Assembly: GCA_018402765.1 (NCBI GenBank)
Contig: JAGYIE010000001.1
Location: 682,001-746,000, forward strand
Length of the DNA: 64,000 bases
Direction: 5' to 3'
From: Vicingaceae bacterium
GTDB lineage: Bacteria > Bacteroidota > Bacteroidia > Flavobacteriales_E > Vicingaceae
Shown here piece by piece: positions 25,371-33,356 of this stretch (within the stretch, counting starts at the first letter, position 1; the number at the start of each line of letters is the position of its first letter). The position numbers were made by a program, and so were the translations under genes. The notes beneath the pieces are model-generated. The model had not been told where the DNA came from, made no database searches, and worked only from the letters and a program-made list of their open reading frames with translations.

Positions 25371-28300
25371 ATGAGTGAACGAATTTTAAAAGCCCTAATG
25401 CAACTATTTGCTATTGTGGCTAATGTAAGTGAAGAAAATCCACTTGGACGAGAATTTGTGCGGTTCTTCCTCAAGCAGCAATTAAATCAGGAGCTAGTTG
25501 ATAAATACTTAATGGTTTTTGACCAATATGTAGAAGAACAAACAAAAAGAAAAGATGGTACAAAAGTAAGAAAGAGAACCTCCGTCAACTCTGTTAAGAT
25601 CTTAGTTATTTGTACGCAAATAAATAAGGAACTGACTCAAAAACAAAAGATTTTCGTTCTTATCAATTTACTAGAGTTCATCTACTTAGACAAAATTGTA
25701 AATGCTCAAGAAAGTGAATTTGCTGACACTGTTGCAGAAACATTTAACATAGAGAAAGAAGAATATGAAAAATGCAAATCTTTCATAAAGTCTGATGTTA
25801 ATCAAGTTATCGATTCTGAGGACATGCTGGCGGTAAGCAACAATTTTCCTGAGTCGCAGCTAAGATCAAAGCATATCCACTCTCCCGGACTTAATGGAAA
25901 ATTGAGAATCCTTTTTGTAAAAAGTGTGCGAATGCTTTTTGTAAAATATTTAGGAAGTTCTGAACTTCAGTTAAACGGTCAGATCATGCTTTCCTACAAA
26001 GTGTACATCCTTAATCAAGGTTCTGCCCTCCGCGGAAGCAAACTCTCTACGATATACTACAGCGATATAATAAGCAAGTTTCTTTCTGACACAAATGAAG
26101 AACTGACCACGTTTACGGCTGAAGAAGTAACCTATAAATTTAAAAATGGGAATATAGGATTACACGAACTGTCCTTTCAAGAAGAATCTGGTGGACTAAT
26201 TGGAATAATGGGCGCAAGTGGTGCAGGAAAATCTACATTATTAAATGTGCTGAATGGGAATTATAGACCAAGCACTGGCGCAGTAAAAATAAACGGTTTT
26301 GATATAAACGATCCATCGAATAAGGACAAAATTGAAGGCGTAATTGGATACGTTTCTCAAGATGACTTATTAATTGAAGAATTAACTGTTTTTCAAAACT
26401 TATTTTTTAATGCCAAGTTATGTTTCGGAAATCTTTCTGATAAGCAATTAATTAGAATGGTTATTAAGGTATTAAATGCCTTAGGTTTATATGAAACAAA
26501 AGATTTAAAGGTGGGAAGCCCAATGGATAAAACCATTTCGGGTGGGCAACGAAAACGCGTAAATATTGCCTTAGAATTAATAAGAGAACCTGCCGTTTTA
26601 TTTGTTGATGAACCAACATCAGGCTTATCGTCAAGAGATTCAGAAAATATTATGGATCTTCTAAAAGAACTCTCTCTAAGAGGGAAGTTGATTTTTGTCG
26701 TAATACATCAACCATCTTCTGATATATTTAAGATGTTTGACAAATTATTAATTCTAGATACAGGAGGTTATTTAATCTATAATGGGAATCCAGTCGATGC
26801 AATAATTTATTTTAAAACTATTGCTAACCAAGCAAATAAATCAGAGAGTGAGTGTGTTGAATGTGGAAATGTAAATCCTGAACAGATATTTAATATCATC
26901 GAATCTAAGGTTATCGATGAATACGGAAATTTAACAGACAGCAGGAAAACAGCGCCAAAAGAATGGGAAGATTATTTTCAAGAAAATGAGAAAAACAATG
27001 AGTTACTTGCAATCAAAAATGATAAGCCTCCGAAAATAACCTTCAAAATTCCTAACCTATGGAAACAGTTTAAGGTCTTTTTGAAAAGAGATATATTAAG
27101 TAAACTAACTAACAAGCAATATTTACTAATTAACTTTTTAGAGGCTCCAATATTAGCATTTATACTTGCATTTATTGTAAAATATAAAAATGCTGATGAG
27201 GCCTTAAATGGTGCTTACATCTTTAGGGAAAACGAAAACATTACTGCATACATTTTTATGTCAGTTATTGTAGCACTTTTTATGGGGCTAACTGTAGCAG
27301 CAGAAGAGATTATTCGCGATCAAAAAATACTTAAACGAGAGAAGTTTCTTAACCTTAGCAAAGGCAGTTATCTATTTTCAAAAATAGGAATCATGCTCAT
27401 TGTCTCTGCTATCCAAACACTTAGCTTTGTTTTGGTAGGTAACTCTATTCTTGAGATTAAAGGAATGTACTTTGACTATTGGTTGATTTTATTTTCAACA
27501 TCTTGTTTTGCAAATATGCTAGGTTTAAATATTTCTTCAGCATTTAACTCCGCAGTAACCATTTATATTCTAATTCCTTTTTTAGTAATCCCTCAGCTTA
27601 TTTTAAGTGGAGTTATTGTAAAGTTTGAAAAACTTAACCCTGCAATTACTGTACAAAATAAAGTTCCTTGGAGTGGAGATATTATGGTAAGCAAATGGGC
27701 TTTTGAAGCACTGGCGGTTAATCAGTTTAAAAATAACAAATTCAATAAAAATTTCTATTACATAGATAAGGAATTAAAAAGTGTGGGATTCAAAAAGAAC
27801 TTTTGGATGAATAGAATTCGGGAAAAGTTAAATTTTATTGAACGAAACCTATCGAATGAAGAGAAAAAAGAAGCGTTAATAAAAGCGATTTATTTAGTAA
27901 AAATAGAACTATCAAAAACGATAAGCTCGGTTCCTAGCATACCGTACAGTGAGATTGAGCAATTATCAATTGATAAGCTAACCGCATCTGCTATTGGCAA
28001 AACAAGGTCGTATCTTGAAGAATTAAATAACTACTACATAGACACCTACAATAAAATGACCTCCGAAAAAGATAAAGTGGTATCAGGACTTAATAAAACT
28101 GATGAAGACAAAGAGGAGTTTATTCAATTAAAAAATAGGTATACGAATGAATCGCTTAATGACTTGGTGACGAATCAAAATGACCTCAATAAAATTATAG
28201 AATGGGACAATCAGCTAATCCAACATTCGAATCCTATATTTAAGGATCCTGAAGGGTTTAGAGCTCATTTCTTTGCTCCTTCAAAATTGCTTTTTGGACA

Positions 28301-28460
28301 AAAGATTACTACATATACTGCTAACCTACTAGTAATTTGGTTATTCTGTATCAGCTTGGCAATAACATTGTATTATGACTCGCTTAAAAAGTTATTAGAC
28401 GCGATAGAGAAACAATTCTCTAAAATAAAAAGAAAAAGTAAGCAAATAAAAGCCCATTGA
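25371..28460 (+). CDS. TerB-like/ABCG-type ABC transporter fusion
   Basis: 1029 residues. The N-terminal ~150 residues resemble TerB-like tellurite-resistance domains (helical, acidic: LEFIYLDKIVNAQESEFAD). A ~100-residue linker domain with YSDI-type motifs leads to an ABC ATPase: Walker A GASGAGKST (~280-288), signature ISGGQRKRVNIAL (~388), Walker B LFVDEPTSG (~409) and the switch His in VIHQPSSD. About 590-790 carries ABC2-type helices, then ~180 residues of coiled, charged sequence (~800-980) and one last helix (~990-1010). The ATPase-before-membrane order is that of ABCG (White) half-transporters, which act as dimers. Cargo unknown. It faces the SiaB/SiaC pair and shares a bidirectional terminator with it. 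Confidence 0.86.
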   Translation: MSERILKALMQLFAIVANVSEENPLGREFVRFFLKQQLNQELVDKYLMVFDQYVEEQTKRKDGTKVRKRTSVNSVKILVICTQINKELTQKQKIFVLINLLEFIYLDKIVNAQESEFADTVAETFNIEKEEYEKCKSFIKSDVNQVIDSEDMLAVSNNFPESQLRSKHIHSPGLNGKLRILFVKSVRMLFVKYLGSSELQLNGQIMLSYKVYILNQGSALRGSKLSTIYYSDIISKFLSDTNEELTTFTAEEVTYKFKNGNIGLHELSFQEESGGLIGIMGASGAGKSTLLNVLNGNYRPSTGAVKINGFDINDPSNKDKIEGVIGYVSQDDLLIEELTVFQNLFFNAKLCFGNLSDKQLIRMVIKVLNALGLYETKDLKVGSPMDKTISGGQRKRVNIALELIREPAVLFVDEPTSGLSSRDSENIMDLLKELSLRGKLIFVVIHQPSSDIFKMFDKLLILDTGGYLIYNGNPVDAIIYFKTIANQANKSESECVECGNVNPEQIFNIIESKVIDEYGNLTDSRKTAPKEWEDYFQENEKNNELLAIKNDKPPKITFKIPNLWKQFKVFLKRDILSKLTNKQYLLINFLEAPILAFILAFIVKYKNADEALNGAYIFRENENITAYIFMSVIVALFMGLTVAAEEIIRDQKILKREKFLNLSKGSYLFSKIGIMLIVSAIQTLSFVLVGNSILEIKGMYFDYWLILFSTSCFANMLGLNISSAFNSAVTIYILIPFLVIPQLILSGVIVKFEKLNPAITVQNKVPWSGDIMVSKWAFEALAVNQFKNNKFNKNFYYIDKELKSVGFKKNFWMNRIREKLNFIERNLSNEEKKEALIKAIYLVKIELSKTISSVPSIPYSEIEQLSIDKLTASAIGKTRSYLEELNNYYIDTYNKMTSEKDKVVSGLNKTDEDKEEFIQLKNRYTNESLNDLVTNQNDLNKIIEWDNQLIQHSNPIFKDPEGFRAHFFAPSKLLFGQKITTYTANLLVIWLFCISLAITLYYDSLKKLLDAIEKQFSKIKRKSKQIKAH

Positions 28461-28480
28461 AATAATTCAATGGGCTTCTC
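28451..28480. terminator. Bidirectional terminator
   Basis: AGCCCATTGAA (28451-28461), loop ATAA, TTCAATGGGCT (28466-28476). Reading on the minus strand it is followed by TTTTATTT; the + side has CTTCTCT. It includes the transporter's last codons and stop. Confidence 0.8.
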
Positions 28481-28501
28481 TAGTTTATAGCATAAAAAGC
28501 A

Positions 28502-28882
28502 TTACTCTTCCATTTCAACCATTTTAAATGGGATGTTTATTATCGCTTGATAATCTTCTCCAGCTTCTAGCATATCCTCATCGTCCTCTTCGTAATACCA
28601 TTTAATTACTGTATCACTTCCGTTTGATTTAATCTTCTCTAACTTCTTAAATACATCCAGGATGCATTTAGAAGAACTCGTATTAAAGTATTCCAATTGA
28701 ATTTTAACCTCAGTTGAACTTTGAGGACTATTCGTATATTCTTCTAGCTTATCAACAAGTGGCTTATAAAATTCAATAGAATTCTCGGGGATAGATCTTC
28801 CTCTAATTAAAAGCTTACCCTCTTCTAAGTTAAATACAATTGTCGGAGTCTTTGGGGTCCCGTCTATTTTTAAATTTTCCAT
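28502..28882 (-). CDS. siaC: SiaC-family regulatory phosphoprotein (DUF1987)
   Basis: 126 residues of the DUF1987/SiaC family: TPKTPTIVFNLEEGKLLIRGRSIPE-type opening, EFYKPLVDKLEEY and the core FNTSSSKCILDVF. Thr68 in FNTSS aligns in position and motif with the phosphorylated threonine of Pseudomonas aeruginosa SiaC. There SiaB phosphorylates SiaC, SiaA dephosphorylates it, and unphosphorylated SiaC activates the diguanylate cyclase SiaD. Here only the kinase-like partner is adjacent (13 bases upstream, same strand); SiaA and SiaD are absent, so the output must differ. A role in controlling the convergent ABC transporter is an inference. Confidence 0.86.
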   Translation of the reverse strand: MENLKIDGTPKTPTIVFNLEEGKLLIRGRSIPENSIEFYKPLVDKLEEYTNSPQSSTEVKIQLEYFNTSSSKCILDVFKKLEKIKSNGSDTVIKWYYEEDDEDMLEAGEDYQAIINIPFKMVEMEE

Positions 28883-28895
28883 TTTTGCCTATTTT

Positions 28896-29444
28896 TTATT
28901 CACTTATTTTAACTAACAAACTGTAAAACGAATGTTGTTGATCAACTTCTTTAAAGTTATATTCTAGTTTATGTCCAGACTTTCTAGCAATATCGATCAT
29001 CCCTAAACCACCTCCTCCTTTATCAGACATTATTCCGTTGTTTAAGACTTCCTTATAAAAATCTTTGAGTTCATCAGCTTCTAAATTATTTATTTTATCT
29101 ATGCGATGTCTAAGTTCTTCGACATTATCATTCTCCATATAATTGCCGGTACATATCAAATAAGCCTCGTCTGATTTTCCAATTAAAAAAATTACGGAAG
29201 ACACTTCTTCTTTACCGCTTAAACTTGGATTTTCGGCAATGTGGTGGTAAAGATTTTGAAGGGTTTCAACTAAGACATTGTAAACCTTCTTTCTAATTCT
29301 TGATGGTTCTTCTAGCTTATCCATTTTGGATTCTATAATCTGCAAAACGGAAGAAACCAATTCTGAGGAAACATCACCTTTGTAGGATAATATAATATCA
29401 TCCTGATCCATAAGGTTATAAAACTCTAGTAAATTAATCTTCAT
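28896..29444 (-). CDS. siaB: SiaB-family protein kinase (DUF6272)
   Basis: 182 residues, GHKL-ATPase-like kinase of the SiaB type. The N-box region is VYNVLVETLQNLYHHI (Glu and Asn positioned for Mg-ATP), and the G-box is SDKGGGGLGMIDIARKSG. It opens with DQDDIILSYKGDVSSELV, as usual for the family. It should phosphorylate the adjacent SiaC homologue on Thr68. First gene of a two-gene unit. A possible promoter lies at 29474-29500. Confidence 0.84.
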   Translation of the reverse strand: MKINLLEFYNLMDQDDIILSYKGDVSSELVSSVLQIIESKMDKLEEPSRIRKKVYNVLVETLQNLYHHIAENPSLSGKEEVSSVIFLIGKSDEAYLICTGNYMENDNVEELRHRIDKINNLEADELKDFYKEVLNNGIMSDKGGGGLGMIDIARKSGHKLEYNFKEVDQQHSFYSLLVKISE

Positions 29445-29473
29445 CTAATTAATAAATAAGTTATTTGCAATCT

Positions 29474-29500
29474 CAAAACTATAAATTTAGAAATTGACAA
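29474..29500 (-). promoter_or_regulatory. Putative promoter for siaB-siaC
   Basis: On the minus strand TTG (29500-29498), 16 bases, then TAGTTTTG (29481-29474). Spacing is slightly shorter than the usual 17-23. Confidence 0.42.
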
Positions 29501-29664
29501 CACCTAATAAATATTAAGCTAATATACTGCATATTGATTAACAAATAAAATAAATATTATTTTTTTTCTCATTATTTTCAAATTGACTAGAAAGCAATTA
29601 TTCTAGTACAGGTAGTAATAGATTATGTACTTTTACCCACTTGAAAAAACCGAAAGGTACAGCT

Positions 29665-30399
29665 ATGATAAAAGAAGATTGGTTCAAAGATTGGTTCGAT
29701 TCAAAGTATTATCACATTTTGTACAAAAATCGTGATGAAAAAGAAGCTCAGCAGTTTATGAGAAGACTTATGGAACAGTTTAACATACAATCAGGTTTAA
29801 AAGTAATCGATATAGCTTGCGGAAAAGGTAGGCATTCAACATACATTAATTCACTTGGCTTTGACGTTACAGGAATTGATTTATCACCTGAAAGTATAGC
29901 CTTTGCAAATAAAAACACAACTACATCTCTTCGATTTGATAGACATGACATGAGAGAAGTCTACAAAGAAAAGCAATTTGACATCGCAGTAAATTTATTC
30001 ACTAGCTTTGGTTATTTTAAAGATGAAGAAGATAATCAGAAAGCGATAAATGCCATGACAGGTAATCTAAAGCTTGGAGGCCATTTAGTTATTGATTTTT
30101 TAAATGTCAGTAAAGTTATACCTACTTTACCAAGTGAAGAGTTTAAAACAATTGAAGGAATTGAATTTGATATAAAAAAGTCATTAATGAACAACTTCAT
30201 CAATAAAGAAATTGATTTTATAGATAATGGCAAACATTTTCACTTCACAGAGCACGTCAAGAATATATCAAAAGAAACCTTTTCAGAATACTTAAAGAAG
30301 GCCGGATTAGAGCTAATTCATTTATTTGGAGATTATCAACTAAATGAATTCGATGAGCAAACCTCGGATCGTCTAATTTTAATCAGCAGAAAAGTATAA
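29665..30399 (+). CDS. Class I SAM-dependent methyltransferase
   Basis: 244 residues. The SAM-binding motif I is VIDIACGKGRHS, followed by FDVTGIDLSPESIAFA (motif II acidic loop), FDIAVNLFTSFGYF and GGHLVIDFLNV. The DWFDSKYYHILYKNRDEKEAQQFM opening region is typical of a Bacteroidota family of small-molecule methyltransferases with unknown substrate. The frame extends to a TTG at 29641, but the ATG at 29665 has an AAAGG seven bases upstream and matches the usual N-terminus. The ZIP gene begins three bases after its stop. Confidence 0.83.
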   Translation: MIKEDWFKDWFDSKYYHILYKNRDEKEAQQFMRRLMEQFNIQSGLKVIDIACGKGRHSTYINSLGFDVTGIDLSPESIAFANKNTTTSLRFDRHDMREVYKEKQFDIAVNLFTSFGYFKDEEDNQKAINAMTGNLKLGGHLVIDFLNVSKVIPTLPSEEFKTIEGIEFDIKKSLMNNFINKEIDFIDNGKHFHFTEHVKNISKETFSEYLKKAGLELIHLFGDYQLNEFDEQTSDRLILISRKV

Positions 30400-30402
30400 A
30401 AG

Positions 30403-31125
30403 ATGAATACTACAGCACTAATAGTATTGTTTTTAAGTTCAGCGATTAGCGGATTGGCTATGGTTTGGTTTAAACCTAGTGGTACTAAAAATATAAAGTT
30501 ACTCCTATCTTTTAGTGGGTCGTTTCTGATGGCGATTTGCTTTTTACACTTACTTCCTGAGCTATTTTCAACCAATACACCAAATGTATCTTTATTTCTT
30601 TTGATTGGATTTTTTATGCAACTGCTGTTGGAATATTTCTCAGGTGGAATCGAGCATGGTCATATTCATTTACATGGTGATCAACTAAAAAAGTTTCCAT
30701 TTCTAGTATTTTTTAGCCTTTGCTTTCATGCATTTGTAGAGGCTGCTCCTGCATTCCATTTTCATGGAGAAGGCCATGAGCACGAAGTGTCTCCATTATT
30801 GATTGGTATAGCCCTTCATAAGATTCCAATTTCAATCGTTCTAGCAAGTTTGTTATTAGCAAATCAACTAAAAAAGTTATCAGTAATAACCGCTGTCATT
30901 GTATTTTCACTTATGGCCCCTCTTGGTGGACTTTTAGGGCATTGGCTCGATCACAATACGGAATTTTCGAACTTATTCCCATATTTATTAGCAGTAGCAG
31001 TAGGTATTCTATTGCATATTGCAACTACTATTTTATTGGAAACAAGCGAAAATCATAAGTTTAGTAAAATGAAGTTAATCAGTATTCTGGTTGGGGCTTT
31101 ATTAGCGATAATTACCACCTATTAA
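30403..31125 (+). CDS. ZIP-family metal transporter
   Basis: 240 residues, about eight TM helices. His-rich loops between helices (GIEHGHIHLHGD at 82-93, FHFHGEGHEHE at 118-128) suggest Zn/Fe/Mn binding. The helix-4-like motif is HAFVEA (109-114), but the helix-5 motif, usually HEIPEG, reads HKIPIS (139-144), losing the Glu. Transport of zinc or another divalent metal across the inner membrane is family knowledge; direction and metal are uncertain. Cotranscribed with the methyltransferase. Confidence 0.84.
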   Translation: MNTTALIVLFLSSAISGLAMVWFKPSGTKNIKLLLSFSGSFLMAICFLHLLPELFSTNTPNVSLFLLIGFFMQLLLEYFSGGIEHGHIHLHGDQLKKFPFLVFFSLCFHAFVEAAPAFHFHGEGHEHEVSPLLIGIALHKIPISIVLASLLLANQLKKLSVITAVIVFSLMAPLGGLLGHWLDHNTEFSNLFPYLLAVAVGILLHIATTILLETSENHKFSKMKLISILVGALLAIITTY

Positions 31126-31182
31126 GGTTAATTTCTTTTCATTTTTTAAGCTTTTTTTCTTTATAAACGAACCCTATATGAC

Positions 31183-31190
31183 TAACTTTG
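31183..31190 (+). promoter_or_regulatory. Putative -7 element TAACTTTG
   Basis: TAnnTTTG match 38 bases before the peroxiredoxin start; no TTG at the standard -33 spacing. Confidence 0.42.
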
Positions 31191-31228
31191 TTATAGTTTA
31201 AAATTTAAATAAAAAACAAAAAAACATT

Positions 31229-31861
31229 ATGGCAGTATTAGTCGGAAAAAAAGCTCCACACATCTCTGCAAGCGCAGTAATTAATGGAGAAGAAATCGTA
31301 GATAATTTCTCATTGGATCAATATTTAGGAAAAAAACATGTTGTGCTTTTTTTCTACCCTAAAGATTTTACTTTTGTTTGCCCAACTGAATTACACGCTT
31401 TTCAAGCAAAATTAAAAGAGTTTGAAGACAGAAACACGGCGGTAGTTGCATGTTCTACTGATACTGAGCAATCTCATTGGGGATGGTTACAATTAAGTAA
31501 AGATCATGGCGGTATAGAAGGTGTTACTTATCCAATAATTGCAGATACCAACAAAACTATTTCATCTAATTTTGATGTTTTAGCGGGAGAATGGGACTAT
31601 AATGAAGATGGAGAAATGATTGCTCATGGCGAAATGGTCGCCTACAGAGGTTTATTTCTAATCGACAAAGAAGGAATTGTAAAGCACCAATTGGTTAATG
31701 ATTTGCCTTTAGGAAGAAATGTTGATGAAGCGCTAAGAATGGTTGATTCTTTACAATTTTTCGAAGAAAAAGGAGAAGTTTGTCCCGCAAACTGGTCTAA
31801 AGGAAAAGATGGAATGAATGCTACTCATGATGGAGTTGCTTCATATTTATCTAAGAACTAA
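31229..31861 (+). CDS. Typical 2-Cys peroxiredoxin (AhpC/Prx1 type)
   Basis: 210 residues. The peroxidatic Cys51 lies in FTFVCPTEL and the resolving Cys near 185 in GEVCPANW, so both active-site cysteines of a dimeric 2-Cys peroxiredoxin are present. It reduces H2O2 and organic hydroperoxides in the cytosol and needs a thiol reductant. A thioredoxin gene lies on the opposite strand 300 bases downstream and could provide it. Monocistronic, with its own promoter element and a bidirectional terminator. Confidence 0.96.
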   Translation: MAVLVGKKAPHISASAVINGEEIVDNFSLDQYLGKKHVVLFFYPKDFTFVCPTELHAFQAKLKEFEDRNTAVVACSTDTEQSHWGWLQLSKDHGGIEGVTYPIIADTNKTISSNFDVLAGEWDYNEDGEMIAHGEMVAYRGLFLIDKEGIVKHQLVNDLPLGRNVDEALRMVDSLQFFEEKGEVCPANWSKGKDGMNATHDGVASYLSKN

Positions 31862-31877
31862 TTTCAAAAAATCTTAA

Positions 31878-31912
31878 TTTAAAGGCTCTAATTTTTAATT
31901 AGAGCCTTTAAA
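31878..31912. terminator. Bidirectional terminator
   Basis: 15-bp perfect stem TTTAAAGGCTCTAAT/ATTAGAGCCTTTAAA with loop TTTTA between convergent peroxiredoxin and DUF6952-like genes. Confidence 0.88.
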
Positions 31913-31925
31913 TTTATAATTGTGT

Positions 31926-32171
31926 CTACCCTCCAATGGAAACTCTTACCTTTTGAGTGTATGCGCGTAAAGCTTTTGGAAATGGGATATTTTCTTTCTC
32001 CATCTCTTTCTTTATCCATATCGCTGCCATTATATGCGTTAACTGTTCTCCTTCGTCATCACCTTCTACTTCTATCTCAGGCACCTGTTCATCTAAAATG
32101 GCTAACTCAGCATTTTCTAATTCTTCAAAAGAAGTATTTTCAACAAGCTTCTTAATAATTGGCATCTTCAT
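31926..32171 (-). CDS. DUF6952-like small protein
   Basis: 81 residues, acidic: MPIIKKLVENTSFEELENAE followed by EQVPEIEVEGDDEGEQLTHI. I recall the same small family behind thioredoxin and peroxiredoxin genes in other Bacteroidota. No catalytic motif or Cys. It starts three bases after the thioredoxin stop, the last gene of mazG-trx-DUF6952. Function unknown; a partner of the thioredoxin system is an inference from position. Confidence 0.75.
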   Translation of the reverse strand: MKMPIIKKLVENTSFEELENAELAILDEQVPEIEVEGDDEGEQLTHIMAAIWIKKEMEKENIPFPKALRAYTQKVRVSIGG

Positions 32172-32174
32172 AGT

Positions 32175-32489
32175 TTATAATTTTTCTAATAATTCAACTA
32201 CCTTTTCTTCTTTGCTTGTGGCAGTACCTTCTACTAATTTACCATTTTTAAAGATAGCAAAGAATGGCAAGTTATCGACACCCGCAGCTGCTCTAGCCGC
32301 TTCATTCTCCTCTGCATTTACTTCCAAAAAGGATATTCCTTCAAATCGCTCATCATTAGATAATCGCTTAAACTTAGGTGCAAATAATTTACATGACCCA
32401 CACCAATCAGCATAATATTTTACAATTACTTTCTCGCTACCTGAAACACTTGCTTCCCATAATTCATCTGTTATTTTTTCTACTGCCAT
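32175..32489 (-). CDS. Thioredoxin family protein
   Basis: 104 residues, single thioredoxin fold. The active site is WCGSC (Cys30, Cys33) instead of the canonical WCGPC; cis-Pro is in NLPFFAIF. The Ser variant is common in Bacteroidota thioredoxins of this length. No signal peptide, so cytosolic. Lies 10 bases behind mazG and three before the DUF6952-like gene. Likely reductant for the convergent peroxiredoxin. Confidence 0.93.
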   Translation of the reverse strand: MAVEKITDELWEASVSGSEKVIVKYYADWCGSCKLFAPKFKRLSNDERFEGISFLEVNAEENEAARAAAGVDNLPFFAIFKNGKLVEGTATSKEEKVVELLEKL

Positions 32490-32499
32490 ATTCTATTTT

Positions 32500-33267
32500 T
32501 TATATTGTTTTTGCTTTATTCCAGTAATGATCCATTTCAGCTAGTGACATTTCTCCCATTCGCTTTCCATCTTTAGCTGATTCTGTTTCTAAAAATTGAA
32601 ACCGTTTTATGAACTTTTTGTTTGTCTTCTCTAATGCATCTTCAGGATTAATTCCTAAAAATCGGGCATAATTAATTACCGAGAAAAGAACATCACCTAA
32701 TTCGTCTTCTACCTTTTCTTTAGGCGAATTATTCCCTACCTCTTCTGATAGTTCTTTTAACTCTTCTTCTACTTTCTCATACACTTGTTCTTTAGTATCC
32801 CAATCAAATCCTACGCCTCTAGCTTTATCCTGAATTCGAATAGCCTTAATCATAGCAGGTAGCGAACGTGGAACTCCTCCTAATACAGACTTATTCCCCT
32901 CTTTAAGTTTTAATTTTTCCCAATTTTCAAGCACTTCTTTCTCATCTTTCACCACCGTATCTCCATAGATATGTGGATGACGATGAATTAGTTTCTCGCA
33001 GATTCCATTTAAAACATCTGAAACATCCCAACCATAACTTTCAGAACCAATTTTTGAATAAAAAACCAAATGCAAAAATAAATCACCAAGCTCTTTTTTA
33101 ACTTCAAGGTAATCTTCATCATGAATTGCGTCTACTAATTCGTATGTTTCTTCTACTGTTAAATGACGCAATGATTGCATGGTTTGCTTTCTATCCCAAG
33201 GACATTTCTCACGTAAATCATCCATAATGCATAGCAATCGCTGAAATGCCTCTAAACGCTTATCCAT
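32500..33267 (-). CDS. mazG: Nucleoside triphosphate pyrophosphohydrolase MazG
   Basis: 255 residues with tandem MazG domains: CPWDRKQTMQSLRHLTVEETYE and KKELGDLFLHLVFYSKIG in the first, KVEDELGDVLFSVINYARFLG in the second (ELGD metal motifs in both). Hydrolyses (d)NTPs to NMP and pyrophosphate, cleaning aberrant nucleotides. GVGFDWDTKEQVYEKVEEEL is also typical. Promoter-proximal gene of the mazG-trx-DUF6952 unit; a TATTTTTG on the minus strand at 33289-33282 may be its -7 element. Confidence 0.95.
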   Translation of the reverse strand: MDKRLEAFQRLLCIMDDLREKCPWDRKQTMQSLRHLTVEETYELVDAIHDEDYLEVKKELGDLFLHLVFYSKIGSESYGWDVSDVLNGICEKLIHRHPHIYGDTVVKDEKEVLENWEKLKLKEGNKSVLGGVPRSLPAMIKAIRIQDKARGVGFDWDTKEQVYEKVEEELKELSEEVGNNSPKEKVEDELGDVLFSVINYARFLGINPEDALEKTNKKFIKRFQFLETESAKDGKRMGEMSLAEMDHYWNKAKTI

Positions 33268-33330
33268 AAATTAGTTTTCTACAAAAATACACAGCAAGAG
33301 CCGGATTAAAAATTTAAGCGCTAATTTTTA

Positions 33331-33338
33331 TACTTTTG
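33331..33338 (+). promoter_or_regulatory. Putative -7 element TACTTTTG
   Basis: TAnnTTTG match 18 bases before the acyloxyacyl hydrolase start; no TTG at the usual distance. Confidence 0.42.
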
Positions 33339-33356
33339 AATTCCTAAAACTTCACA

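Noticed and set aside
29641-29664. TTG start extending the methyltransferase by eight codons
   Set aside because: The ATG at 29665 has a better upstream AAAGG and matches the usual N-terminus.
31957-32415. 152-codon + strand frame opposite the DUF6952-like and thioredoxin genes
   Set aside because: Ser/Phe-rich shadow of two real genes with clear motifs.
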